DNA of 23,346 nt from a virus. Shown here piece after piece: positions 1 through 10,500 of the stretch. A program made the position numbers and the translations under genes. The DNA is taken from positions 1 through 23,346 of IMG/VR virus record IMGVR_UViG_3300020472_001653. One strand, given 5' to 3'. The stretch's first letter is position 1; every line of letters begins with the position of its first letter. A model generated the notes under the pieces. It did no database searches and was not told the DNA's origin. It worked only from the letters and a program-made list of their open reading frames with translations.

Positions 1-257
1 TCGAAGAGGCTTCTATAGCGTCTGCTCTCACAGCAACGGCGACTGTTTCAGCGGCGATTGTCAGAGATCAACCTATAGCGTCTTCGCTTTCGGCGGTGTT
101 ATCGACAGCTACTCTTATCATTGAGGAAGCTTCTATAGCGGCGGCTTGGACTTCGACAGCTAGTATGACTACTGTTCTTCTTCTGAAATTCCCTAATCCT
201 GCTGTCACCCTATCGAAATCTTTACACCATGATGTTACTCTTGAAGTAACGTCTTAG
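1..257 (+). CDS. 3' end of a repeat-containing protein, probably phage structural (partial)
   Basis: The frame whose codons begin at position 3 is open for 84 codons up to the TAG at 255-257. It is the C-terminal end of a gene that starts outside the window. The visible protein opens with three consecutive 20-residue repeats rich in Ala, Ser, Thr and branched hydrophobics (each has an -I-A-S/A- core), followed by a non-repeat tail ending ...HHDVTLEVTS. Alternating small-polar and hydrophobic residues suggest beta structure, as in repeat-built phage fibres or decoration proteins. I do not recognise the family. The stop codon lies inside the ribosome binding site of the next gene, so the two are probably translated from one message. 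A structural role is inferred from position just upstream of an Ig-like protein and the terminase. Confidence 0.75.
   Translation, partial: EEASIASALTATATVSAAIVRDQPIASSLSAVLSTATLIIEEASIAAAWTSTASMTTVLLLKFPNPAVTLSKSLHHDVTLEVTS
3..182 (+). repeat. Three diverged 60-bp in-frame tandem repeats
   Basis: Units are 3-62, 63-122 and 123-182. Each encodes 20 residues, beginning EEASIAS, RDQPIAS and EEASIAA. The shared DNA core is ctatagcg at the same offset in every unit. The units differ at many positions, so this is an old, coding-constrained duplication rather than a recent slippage product. The array probably continues upstream of the window. Confidence 0.8.
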
Positions 258-260
258 GAG
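256..260 (+). promoter_or_regulatory. Ribosome binding site for the Ig-like protein
   Basis: AGGAG with a 5-nt spacer to the ATG at 266. It overlaps the TAG stop of the preceding gene, which implies coupled translation. Confidence 0.7.
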
Positions 261-265
261 TTTTA

Positions 266-553
266 ATGGCAACATACGATAACGGAGATCAGGTACGTGT
301 AACTGGCAATTTCACGACTGCTGGAACGCTTGCTGACCCTACAGGAGATGCGGCAGGTATAACTATTACTTGGCGTAAACCTTCAGGTGGGACGGATGCT
401 ACTCCTGCGGCGACAAAAAGTTCAACAGGTGTTTATTATGTTGATTTGACTTTAACTGAAGTTGGAGTTCATACAGTAAAATTTCAAGGGGATGAAGGAG
501 TTATAGCGGCGAGTATTGTAGAGTTAGAAGTACAACCATCTGTATTTGATTAA
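266..553 (+). CDS. Small Ig-like beta-sandwich phage protein
   Basis: A 95-residue protein starting MATYDNGDQVRV. The pattern is a YD-GD-VR start, then DP at about residue 24, a strand reading ITITWRKPSG, an STGVYYVDLTL strand, an EVGVHTVKFQG strand and a closing VELEVQPS. From memory this matches small Ig-like proteins found near the packaging and head genes of many actinobacteriophages and related siphoviruses, which usually begin M-x-YD-x-GD-x-VR. They are taken to be accessory virion proteins, but their exact place in the particle is not established. There is no signal peptide or membrane segment. A strong AGGAG lies 5 nt before the ATG, and the stop codon directly abuts the terminase start. 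Fold assignment is fairly secure; function is inferred. Confidence 0.75.
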   Translation: MATYDNGDQVRVTGNFTTAGTLADPTGDAAGITITWRKPSGGTDATPAATKSSTGVYYVDLTLTEVGVHTVKFQGDEGVIAASIVELEVQPSVFD

Positions 554-2242
554 ATGGCTAATTCAGCAAAAGACAAAGGTATCCTTAACAGGAAAGTATT
601 CTTAGAATCGTTAGAGAATAACGGAAATGTAGCTGATGCTCTGATAGCTACAGGTGTTACACGTTCAGCTTACGAAAAATGGAGACAACGATTCCCTGAC
701 TTCGCCGCAAAAGCTGATGCTATACGACTTAACTTTTCTACTGAAAAGCCTGATACAGAAATACCAGCATTTGAACATTTCAGATCAGAATACTTCGGGC
801 ATATGTCCCCTTGGTTTCATCTAAGAGCTATAGACGCATACGAAAACACACCTCCCGGAAACTTGACGCTTATTCTATGGCCACCTGAACACGGCAAAAC
901 AACACTTGCAGAGGATTATTTCTGTTACAAACTCGCGACAAACCCTGAATTTCGTATCACAGTAGGTTCAGAAGGACAGGATATGGCTAGGAAAATTCTT
1001 GGTCGTATCCGTACACGTATGGAACCAACTGGCCCTTTCCCATTATATGTAGCCAAATATGGTCCTTTTGTTCCTCAGAATGAATCAGGTAGAAAAACTG
1101 CACAATCATGGGGAGCGGATTATTTCAACGTCTACAAAAAGTCTGCACACGATGAGCGTGACTATTCGATGGTTTCTTTAGGGTGGAGATCAAAGATCGC
1201 TGGTACACGTACCGACCATCTGCACATTGATGATATTCAGTCTCGTGTGTCGTTGAACCTGACGGAACAGATGTTCGAGATTTTTCGACAGGACTGGTTG
1301 ACTCGTCCGGGAGAGAGAGGTCGAACAAGTATTAATGGTACTCGTGTCGGTGAAGATGATTTTTATCAGAGGATTATGACTGAGATAGATGAAGATATTC
1401 TTAGAGTGATTCGTTTCCCTGCCATAGTACAGAACGGTGACGATGAACCTGAACCTTTGTGGCCTGAAATGTTCTCGATGGAAGCTCTCGACAGGATTCG
1501 TCGTAAGGTTGGTGAAGAAGCATGGTCACGTAACTACATGCAGGAACCTACGAGTTCCTTAGCGGCGACATTTAACGATGAATCTATTAAGAAATGTTTG
1601 AATCCATTGCGTTCTACATTGCATGATCCTCCTAAAGACTGCACTGTTTACATCGGTGTTGACCCTGCGTTGGGTGGAATGAATTGTGTCATGGCGGCTA
1701 CACCACATGAAGGCAAGTTGAAGATACTTTTCTTGCGTGAGGATCAGGGATTAACTAGAAACGAGCAGATACTTCAGGTAGTTGAGGAAGCGATTTTACG
1801 CTGTCAGAAGAATGGTGCATCTGTATCTGATGTAGTTATTGAAGCGATGGTGTTTCAGAAAGGGTTGTCTCGTGATGAACGGCTTATAGAGATGACTGAA
1901 CGATATGGGTTCAGAGTAAGAGAGCATCTGACAGGTGTGAACAAATATGATGAAACTATTGGTATACCTTCTATGGCTTTATCGTTCATGCGAGGGGAAA
2001 TAGACATAGCTTACGCTGATGATCCTGTTACTAGGCATCAAGCTGATGAACTTATTAGACAGCTTAAATCATGGCGACCATTAGTAAGGGGTACTAAATT
2101 GAGGCAAGACAGGGTGATGGCGTTGTGGTTTATATGGATTCTTTGGAGACAAAGGAAGCAAGCTTTTGATGTAGACTCTTCACAATTTAACTTTAAGGCA
2201 CTACCTTATAATAAGACGCGTTCTACAATCGGAGCTTATTAG
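554..2242 (+). CDS. terL: Terminase large subunit (packaging ATPase-nuclease) with N-terminal HTH
   Basis: This motor cuts concatemeric phage DNA and pumps it into the prohead through the portal. Residues about 1-55 form an extra helical, helix-turn-helix-like segment (NVADALIATGVTRSAYEKW). The ATPase carries Walker A at residues 110-117 (PPEHGKTT) and Walker B at about 221-227 (HLHIDD, with D226/D227). The C-terminal RNase H-like nuclease has D370 in YIGVDPALGG, E430 in DVVIEAMV and D519 in KLRQDRVMALW, the usual acidic triad. At 562 residues it is somewhat long for the family, which the N-terminal addition explains. The ATG touches the preceding TAA and I see no good Shine-Dalgarno, so translation probably depends on coupling. 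No separate small terminase is visible, so the N-terminal HTH may supply that function (inference). Confidence 0.95.
   Translation: MANSAKDKGILNRKVFLESLENNGNVADALIATGVTRSAYEKWRQRFPDFAAKADAIRLNFSTEKPDTEIPAFEHFRSEYFGHMSPWFHLRAIDAYENTPPGNLTLILWPPEHGKTTLAEDYFCYKLATNPEFRITVGSEGQDMARKILGRIRTRMEPTGPFPLYVAKYGPFVPQNESGRKTAQSWGADYFNVYKKSAHDERDYSMVSLGWRSKIAGTRTDHLHIDDIQSRVSLNLTEQMFEIFRQDWLTRPGERGRTSINGTRVGEDDFYQRIMTEIDEDILRVIRFPAIVQNGDDEPEPLWPEMFSMEALDRIRRKVGEEAWSRNYMQEPTSSLAATFNDESIKKCLNPLRSTLHDPPKDCTVYIGVDPALGGMNCVMAATPHEGKLKILFLREDQGLTRNEQILQVVEEAILRCQKNGASVSDVVIEAMVFQKGLSRDERLIEMTERYGFRVREHLTGVNKYDETIGIPSMALSFMRGEIDIAYADDPVTRHQADELIRQLKSWRPLVRGTKLRQDRVMALWFIWILWRQRKQAFDVDSSQFNFKALPYNKTRSTIGAY
2231..2234 (+). 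promoter_or_regulatory. Ribosome binding site supporting a GTG start for the portal gene
   Basis: GGAG lies 7 nt before the GTG at 2242, which overlaps the terL stop in a TAGTG junction. It favours GTG over any internal ATG as the portal start. Confidence 0.6.
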
Positions 2243-4068
2243 TGGCGTATACTTTTGAGGAAATAGTCGGTATAGTCCGACAGAGACAAGACATCCAGTC
2301 ACCTTTGTTATCAAAGATGATTGATATTAAAGACAGGTATAACGGTGATTATGTTATACCTCTTCCTTCTATGGACGAAGAACCTGTTCTTCCACCATTA
2401 ACTCCTGCTTTAATATCTGAGAATATTGATGCTGTAGCTCAAAGAGCCGCATCAGTAACCCCATATATAGGTTGCCCTGCTGTTGACCCTAGCAAAGAAC
2501 GTGGTAAAAGATCTAGACAATATGCTGATATTCGTAAACGTGCGCTTGCCGCTACTTGGTATCAGAACAAATATAAACTAAAGATGCGTCGCGCTTACCG
2601 GCATCTCGCTGGTTACGCTACTACTGCTCTTGTAGTAAACCCCGATTTCAAAACAGGTATGCCTAAGATAGAGGTTCGTGACCCACTTGGCGTTTATCCT
2701 GAACCATCCGCGGCTGAGAATTATGATATTCCACGTAACTGTGCTTTCGTGTATGGCAAATCAGGTGATTGGTTAAGAGCTAACTATCCTGCTTCACGAG
2801 ATGAAAATGGTGGACCAATAGCATCCGATAAGAATGCACGGCAAGAACTATGGGATTGCTGTGAATGGATCGACGAGGAACATATCGTCATCGGGATAAT
2901 GGGACCACGGTACAATCATTTCAACCAAACGTACCCTTACCACAGCACACAGTTGGAACTGTCGAGATACGAGAATCTCGCAGGGATGCCTTGTGTGATA
3001 ACTCCGGGTCGTGTCACATTAGATAAAATTTCTTCTTCAGTATCGAACGTCGTTGGGATGGTCGATCTTATGGCAAAACTAATGGCACTTGAACTCATAG
3101 CCCAAGAGAAAGCAATCTTCCCAGATCGCTACATTATCGGACGTTCAGGACAAGTACCGATGATAGTAGGAGGTGAATGGAAAGATGGTAGGGAAGGCGA
3201 GGTTAATGTTCTCCTCGACGCAGAACAAATTGGAGAACTCAGAGGAGCCCCTGACCAAAACACGAACATCGCGATTGATAGGCTCGAACGTAATGCCCGC
3301 GTATCGACAGGTACGGTTCCCCAAATTGGGGGAGAGAGTTATGGCGCTCTTCGCACTGGTAGGGGCATTGACGCTCTTATGGGTGCCGCTCTTGATCCAA
3401 GGATACAAGAACTTCAAGAGATCATGGAAGGACATCTTCCCCATCTCAATGAGTGCTTATTCGCCACATACAAAGGATATTGGGGAAGCAAAACAATATC
3501 TACATTCACTGGTTATGCAGGCGACTTTGGACAGGTTGAGTTCACGCCTGACGAGCATTTTGAAACGTATGACAACGTAGTATCTCACTCAGTTCCGGGA
3601 GCAGATGTTCAAGGTACGACTATTCAGCTTGGGCAGTTGTTACAGATGAAGGGTATCAGTCTTTCGACTTTCAGGACAAAGCATCCGTTTATTGAAGATC
3701 CTGAAGCTGAAGGTAGAAGAGTTGACGAGGAACAGTTAGAGGAAGCTGTTATGGTTGCTATACAACAGCAAGCTGTTCAAGGTGCGTTGCCTGTAATTTA
3801 TATATCTAAGATAGAGAAGTATCGTAAAAAAGGTTTAGATATTTTTGAAGCTATAGAAAAAGCTGATGAGGATATTAGAGAAATGCAAGCGGCGCAAGCC
3901 CCTCCTCCTGATGCTGGACAAGCTATGTCTCCTGAAGAAGCGATGGGATTAGCTGGTCCACCTCAAGCGATACCACCTGAAGCAATGGCAGAAGGACAGC
4001 CACCTCAACAGGTAGCTCCTCAACAAGCGATGGCTGAAATGCAAGCGGCATTAGCGGCAGGTAGATAA
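2242..4068 (+). CDS. Portal protein
   Basis: A 608-residue protein immediately after terL. It should form the dodecameric ring at one capsid vertex through which DNA enters and leaves. Support is its position, its length (portals are commonly 450-700 residues) and its layout: a helical N-terminus with LISENIDAVAQRAASVTPYI at about 58-77, a beta-rich centre with IEVRDPLGVYPEP at about 143-155 (a pattern I associate with actinophage portals), and a long helical stem/crown region. The last 60 or so residues (about 549-608) are a low-complexity Ala/Pro/Gln/Met tail, probably disordered and possibly contacting packaged DNA or internal proteins. The start is GTG, overlapping the terL stop by 1 nt; the stop overlaps the next ATG by 1 nt. 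I did not find a sequence motif that is diagnostic by itself, so the call rests mainly on context. Confidence 0.8.
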   Translation: MAYTFEEIVGIVRQRQDIQSPLLSKMIDIKDRYNGDYVIPLPSMDEEPVLPPLTPALISENIDAVAQRAASVTPYIGCPAVDPSKERGKRSRQYADIRKRALAATWYQNKYKLKMRRAYRHLAGYATTALVVNPDFKTGMPKIEVRDPLGVYPEPSAAENYDIPRNCAFVYGKSGDWLRANYPASRDENGGPIASDKNARQELWDCCEWIDEEHIVIGIMGPRYNHFNQTYPYHSTQLELSRYENLAGMPCVITPGRVTLDKISSSVSNVVGMVDLMAKLMALELIAQEKAIFPDRYIIGRSGQVPMIVGGEWKDGREGEVNVLLDAEQIGELRGAPDQNTNIAIDRLERNARVSTGTVPQIGGESYGALRTGRGIDALMGAALDPRIQELQEIMEGHLPHLNECLFATYKGYWGSKTISTFTGYAGDFGQVEFTPDEHFETYDNVVSHSVPGADVQGTTIQLGQLLQMKGISLSTFRTKHPFIEDPEAEGRRVDEEQLEEAVMVAIQQQAVQGALPVIYISKIEKYRKKGLDIFEAIEKADEDIREMQAAQAPPPDAGQAMSPEEAMGLAGPPQAIPPEAMAEGQPPQQVAPQQAMAEMQAALAAGR

Positions 4069-4517
4069 TGGCAAGAACGGTACCTAAACCTAAAATAGAT
4101 AAAGCTGGTGGGACTCAACCTGCGGCTACTTCTCCTGATGTTGTGTATGGGCAGGGACAAGCAAATGTTGAAGCTCAAAATCAAATAGGTTTACCTGATA
4201 GTAGAGGGGTACCTGCATCTCAACCTACGTTACAGGGGCCGGAAGGAGTAATTTCTGCTGGCACACCTCAAGTATCACCTGATGTTTTAGAAGCCGCTAG
4301 ACAATACACTCCGGATATAATGCCAATGAATTCTGTTGATGATGATCCCACATTGGAAGTAACGGCTGGTTTGTATAGGACTTTAGACTCTGTTGGTTAT
4401 CGGCAAGATCAGAAAGTATCTAATATTAAAGACAGGTTACTTGCAGGATTAGTAGAAGCACAGAGTGAAGATATGCGAGCATTAGGATCACATATAAAGA
4501 GCCGCCAAAGACTATGA
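4068..4517 (+). CDS. Small disordered protein between portal and giant protein, unknown function
   Basis: A 149-residue protein. The first 85 or so residues are rich in Pro, Gly, Gln, Ser and Thr (for example PDSRGVPASQPTLQGPEG) and are probably unstructured. Residues about 95-149 look helical and charged, ending HIKSRQRL. The start ATG overlaps the portal stop as TAATG, with AGGT about 6 nt upstream. The end overlaps the giant gene in an ATGA junction. Position after the portal would allow a scaffold, adaptor or portal-associated role, but nothing in the sequence proves one. It is too short and lacks the helical pattern for a major capsid protein. It could also be a disordered extension of the portal tail that has become a separate gene. 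Confidence 0.7.
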   Translation: MARTVPKPKIDKAGGTQPAATSPDVVYGQGQANVEAQNQIGLPDSRGVPASQPTLQGPEGVISAGTPQVSPDVLEAARQYTPDIMPMNSVDDDPTLEVTAGLYRTLDSVGYRQDQKVSNIKDRLLAGLVEAQSEDMRALGSHIKSRQRL

Positions 4518-7500
4518 GTTGGGTAGAAGAAGAAGTATGGGGTGGAGGTCCTAGTCGCTCTGGTGGTGGTGCAGGAACTAGACGCAGACGAACTAATCCT
4601 TCTGGTGGATCTAATGACGAAGCACAAATAACATTTAATAGAAGATTGCGTATGTTATCTGACGCTGGAGCAGGTGGTTTATTTCAATTAGATAATGATG
4701 TGATTCTTGATCTTATTATGAATGATGGTATTACCGATGTTGAAATGCTTGAGGGTTTTTATGGTGCTTTAGATGAGTCGCATAAAAGTACTGCTGTTGA
4801 TTATTTAGAAGGAATGGGAAAAGAATCCCAAAGATTTTTTTGGAACGCTCTTCCTGAGTTAACTAGAAACGAATTAAACGGATTTGGTTATGAATTACCT
4901 GAAAAAGATAAAATTGATTGGTGGAATCCTTGGGATTGGAAAGATTATTTTGATGAAGAAGTAGGTTCAGAATTTAGAAAAGCTGGAATAAATCCTTTAA
5001 ATCCTATAGATATGATAACTAAACCAAAACAATATTTTGGTTCTGCGGTTAAATCAGTAGCTAAAGCTCCGTGGATAATAGCAACAGGTCCGATGTCTTT
5101 GGTAGGTGCGGCAGGAAGTTGGGTTCCGCGTAAAACATTAGAACTTGTGCATGAGGGGTTTAAACAAGGACAAAGAAATTTAAGAGGTCTGGCTCTTGGT
5201 CTGCAAGATATAGAACCAGCCCCACAAGGAGTTGCACCGGGAGGTGTGGTTTGGCATCATATGAAACAGGTTGCAAAACCGTTTGCAGGAATAATTAAAT
5301 ATCGTGAGAATACTAAATACGCTGAAACAACATGGACGGATACAGTAATTGCTGGTATCAAAGACCATTTATCAGATCATGGTAAAACAGATCCCAAAGA
5401 TGTAGATAGATTATATGAACAATTAATTTATACTTTCAGATACGGTGATCTTTCTGAAGGGATCTTTAGATACTATTTAGACGAAAACGGTGGGGATCAA
5501 ATTCTTGCTCGTCAACAAATGGAAAAATGGTTGTCGAGTGGGGTTTTAGTTTCTTCAGGATGGGAACATGCTCAAAAACTTGCATCTGGAAATGTTGTTA
5601 GTTACGGAGGAGTACATAAAGAAGCTGTAGAAGAATTAGCTTTACAGATACCTCCATATTTCGGTGGAGCTAGAAGAGATAATTTTCAAGTTCAAGTTCT
5701 TGGATGGAATGCATTTGGATTTGAAGGTTTAGAACAAAAAAGACCGGATGCTTTTGTAGGGTATGAAACACAAGTTTATGATGAAGAGAGCAGAGAATGG
5801 ATTCAGGGTGATAAAATTATACGCGGTCCTGAATTTTACGATGGTCGTGACGAAGCATTATCACATGCAGGCGGTTATACAAGACTAGCTAGTGGTGTAG
5901 GATTAGTTTTTGAAATATTAGGATCAATAGCATTTGATCCAACTAATCATGCTTTAACTGTAATCGGTAAAATAAGAAATGCTCGTTCCGCTATTCGTTT
6001 GACTGGGAAAGCAAGACTTGAATCTTACGCTAAGAAGATTGAGTCTGAACGTGAAGCTGTTTCTGCGATACGTGCGTTAGATGAATTAGAGGGTGCTTTA
6101 GATGTAGGCGTACCTCTTGGTGAGGCTGTTGCTGAAGCCGGAATGTTTTCTCGTTTAACTAAAGGTATTTTTAATGGTACTGATGGTTCTCGTAATTCTA
6201 TTAAAAGTATTCTTACACCTTGGGCTAGAGATGGGGATACTTTTTTTAAGAACACTTCTTGGTGGCGTAAGGAAGAACTTCGTAGTGAAGGCAGAAAAGT
6301 AGATCAAATCGTTAAGGCTTTTCGAGATCACGAAATATACGAAGCAGAACAATTAAGAAGACATGCATTAGGTTTACCTGCTTGGGAGACACCAAGTCCA
6401 CTTGTTGAATTAACAAGACAGGATTCTCGTTTTGATACTGTTATACAGTTAATGGAAGCATGGCATAAAGAAAGAAAAATTGCTGTAGGGACACAAGAGG
6501 TTTATATGTCCCAGTATTTAGATGATGCCGGTAATGTTGTTAGCAGTAAGAAAATTTATGCCGATCCGAGTGATATAAATGCTCCAGTTAGAAAACCGGG
6601 ACTTGACGAATGGGATGGTTGGTGGGATTTCTTAGCTCAAGAAGCTGGGTTTTATACTTTAAGTGTTGGTTTAAACCAACGTCATCCGACTGCGATGTTT
6701 TATCCAAGATTATCATGGGGTGGTGTATTAAGGAATCGCGCTCTTTTAGGTGCAAGAACCTTTCAGGGATGGGCTGACAGTTTAGTAGGTTTGCGTAGCG
6801 GCGTATGGGTTGATTCCGTTATGCGCCATGAAGCTATAGGGCAACGATTATTAGGTGATGTTGTTTGGGGTCAGCTTCAAGCCACTAAGACATCTAGTCC
6901 TGCTGTAAAAGCATTAACAAAAGATGAGATTTGGTCAGCGACAGTAAGACCAAAATATTTTGAAGAACATGCTGGTACTCTTGGGAAAAAATGGGGTTTA
7001 ACAACTACCGAAATAGATGATCTTCAAGCATTAATTTTCACGCAACGTAAGAAAATAAACGAAGAATTGTATAAGATGTATCATAGTGTTGTTGTAAAAG
7101 GTGACGACATTGATGATTATGTAAAAGCTACTAAAGATTCTTTTCATGCATTACAGAATCCTGAAACAGTTCAAGCTATAAAAGACAACTGGATTCACAT
7201 AGATGAATTTTGGCAATCTCACGTATCGTTGCATGGTGTTCCTCGATTCAGTGAAAGCGGACAATTAATATTCCCTCCGAACTGGTGGAAAAATTGGGGT
7301 CGTCAAGGTAAAGCATTCGCTGAAAAAAGACGAAGAGGATTATTGACATCTCCGGGAAGTGTAGAAAGCGAACATCTTTTACGTTTCCCTAGTGAAGTTA
7401 CTAAGACAACAACTAAAACGTGGGATGAACTTTATCAATCTGGAATTGATATAGGCAAAATGAGAAACAATTTGAATAGTTCAAAGATAACAACTCCAAA

Positions 7501-10500
7501 TGAATTGATGACGTTGTTAGATACTATGGGGCTTAAATTTGTTGCTGAAGAATTAAAAATATCTGTTAAGACTTTAAAAGATTTTATTAAAAAAGATCTT
7601 CATTTATATTACGCAGAAAACAAAATGTATAATGCGGCAGGTAAATTAACTGATTTTGGTTTAGCTGTTGCATATCAAACAATGTATAAACCTATGCAAT
7701 GGGCATCGTTTTGGTTTAAAAAAGCACCTACTAAAGGCACATTAGATGTAGGTGTTTATCCGGGTCGAAGCATAGAGGCATGGCAAAAAAACATAGATCA
7801 AATGGCTGAACTTAAAGGATTAGTTGATATGGGAGCGATGGCTAATATGCCAACGACTGTCATTGATACATATCTAAGTCGTTTCATGTTCGGCACTGAA
7901 GGCGTTCGGATGAATGTCGTTAATGAATTTTTATATGATGTTATGGCTAGATCAGGTGGGTTTGCCTATGGTAGAAAAAAAGCTTTAGATATTTTCAGAG
8001 AGTACGCATCTGCTCCTCATCATGCGTATTCAAATATAGGGCAAGATTTATTTTTAGGTAAATCAGGATTAACAGTTGGTGCTGTAATCCCTGCTGAAGC
8101 TCACGCCGCGCAATTAACACATTTGAAGTTAATCCCTCAGTGGAGACAAGTTGGAAGAATGACACAGCATATGGGCTTGTTGCGTCATTTGGGTTACAAG
8201 TTTGGTATCGCTCAATTAGATTTATTTTTCCAAAGATTTTGGCGACCTAAAGTATTGATGAAACTTGGTGTAGCTCCAAGAAACTTTTTTGATGAAGCGA
8301 TTCAAATGGGGTTGCGTCATGGGTTCGGGCATCAATTTGACACACGGTTGGCTATTACTGCGGCTGGTCGCGTTATAAAAAGAGATGCATATGGTCAACC
8401 TGTTGGTACTAAAGTCGGAGATGTTCTTTGGACTGAGCAACAAATTGCCAGTGGTAACAGGCAGGCTATGTTACGAAAGGCGGCTGGTGTTGAACCAGTA
8501 GCAAGCCATAATTTAAGTCTATTAAAGTTCCCTTCAATTTTACTAAGAAAAACTTTAGATGTATTCCAGCAGGGTAATAAAGCTTTATACAAGAAAGCTC
8601 TAAATGCCGCTCAATTAAGAGCAGGAGAGAAATGGGATAATAAACCTGACTGGGAAAAAAATGATCTTATAGATGGAGAGTTAGTAAAGCTTCTTCCGGG
8701 TGGTGAAAATTCTACTTTTGTATCACGAGCGTTATTACACGTACAGTTTTTAGCTGAATGGAAGTTGCGTCATTCGTTACTTCCTGAAAGTTCGATAATA
8801 ATTAGATCGTCACCGTTTGATCCTTCTCGTTCGGCGAAAATAACTGCGGCGAATAAAGTGTTAGATATGCGAGGTGTTTCAGGTGAAACACAAAGAGAAG
8901 GTGTGAAACATGCTTTAAATAATCCTGTGGTGATGGAAAGTGTAACTGAAGATTTGATGCGTCCACTTGCCCCATACGTAGACGAAGCTACCGGAACTGA
9001 TCTAGTAATTAGAAATGGTGGGGAAACTGATCTGCGTAATGTCAGATACAGATTGGAAATGAATCCAACTAAGATAGAGACACGTTTCTATACTTCTATA
9101 AATAATCCTCAAGAGAAACTTGACGGAGCTATACAACAGTTGCATTGGTTGAAGGATGAACCTGCCGCTGTTGACATGGGTGTTGAGTTAGCGCATCACG
9201 TTGATGAACCGTTAAATAGCTGGTTTAAAAATATTATTCCTCCTGATTATGTTCCACCTTGGAGAAAAGTTGGTAAACCTAAACCTTCTGATGGTTTTGT
9301 AAAACCGCCGCACATTTCAGATATTGATGTTAAAAGCGTAGATAGTGGTCCTTCGATGCAGGAGGTATGGGATGAATTCCCTAGTATATGGGATGAACTC
9401 CCTAGTATTCATCCGGCTACTGATCCTCTTAAAAATATTGAAGGCAAGGTAGAGATTCATTTAGATTTCGGTATTCTTGCTAGACAATACAAAAGTATTA
9501 TTGAAAGTACAGTTAAAATAAAAGGAGCTAATACTCTTGCTTTAGAAACTCTTGGTTATGATGCTCGTAGATTTGTTGAAGGTTTATCTGAGCTTAATTT
9601 AACTGCGGGTCATTCAAGCGTTCCTGAAACTTTTTTAAATCTCATAAATGCAGAACGCGCAAAAGTGGGTATGGCTCCAAAGAAAGCAGGGGATGTATTA
9701 GAAGAAGCTGAAGCTTTTTATCTGTATTCTTTTGAGCGTGAAGTAGCTAAAGCTCGTCTACAACACTATGAACAAACAGTCACAGATGTAGATTTAGTAA
9801 AAGCTAATGAAGTTGCATTAAATCAATTAGGTATCGGCAAGTCAGCCGCTTTGTCTGACAAGGTGCCTCTTGCACATCCTGTTACTAGGATTATTTCTGG
9901 CGGACAATCTGGTGCTGATATAGCTGGTCTTCGTGCAGGTCGGGCGCTTCAGATTGAAACTGGTGGTCAGGCTCCTGCAAGTATAGATAAGGAAGGCAAA
10001 CTTCGCCTTAGTGCTAACAAGACAAAAACAAAGTATGGCAAAATAGTACAAGATCCTGAAATGAGAGAACTTGGGTTAACAGCAATAGAAGGTGAAATAC
10101 CGGCTCAAGGGGATGACGCGGCTTGGGCTGAATTCTATATGAAACGAACTAGAGCTAATATAGATAATTCTAATGGGACTGTTATTTTCACTCAAAAAGG
10201 TATTACCAGTAAGGGTACTGAGAGAACGATTAAGTACGCAAAGGATCAAGCCGAGCATGTACATAAAATATTTGAAACAGACAAACTTACTGCTCAACAC
10301 AAAAAAGAACTTTTACAATGGTTGAAACGACATAACATTAGAACACTTAATGTCGCTGGCCCAAGGCAACATATTATTGAAGCTAAATGGGTTCCTAAGA
10401 GTCCTGTTATGCTTAGGGGCAAGTTCGGTGAAGGTAAAGTCCTTAAAGCCGCTGACCATGTAAAATCTGAAACTTTGTTTGACGCGGTAGTTAGTGGTGA

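Noticed and set aside
3173-3580. 135-codon + strand open frame inside the portal gene
   Set aside because: It lies wholly within the portal frame, has no Shine-Dalgarno, and translates to a composition unlike the neighbours. It is a frame shadow.
4068-4517. 149-residue protein as major capsid or scaffold
   Set aside because: Too short and too disordered for an HK97-fold capsid, and no specific scaffold pattern. Left as unknown.
9875-10395. Molybdenum carrier or macro domain as the function of the Rossmann-like segment
   Set aside because: The 'molybdenum carrier' label is a historical annotation of the YpsA-type SLOG family, and the GGQ-x-G-x-D / NVAGPR motifs are SLOG, not macro-domain, signatures.
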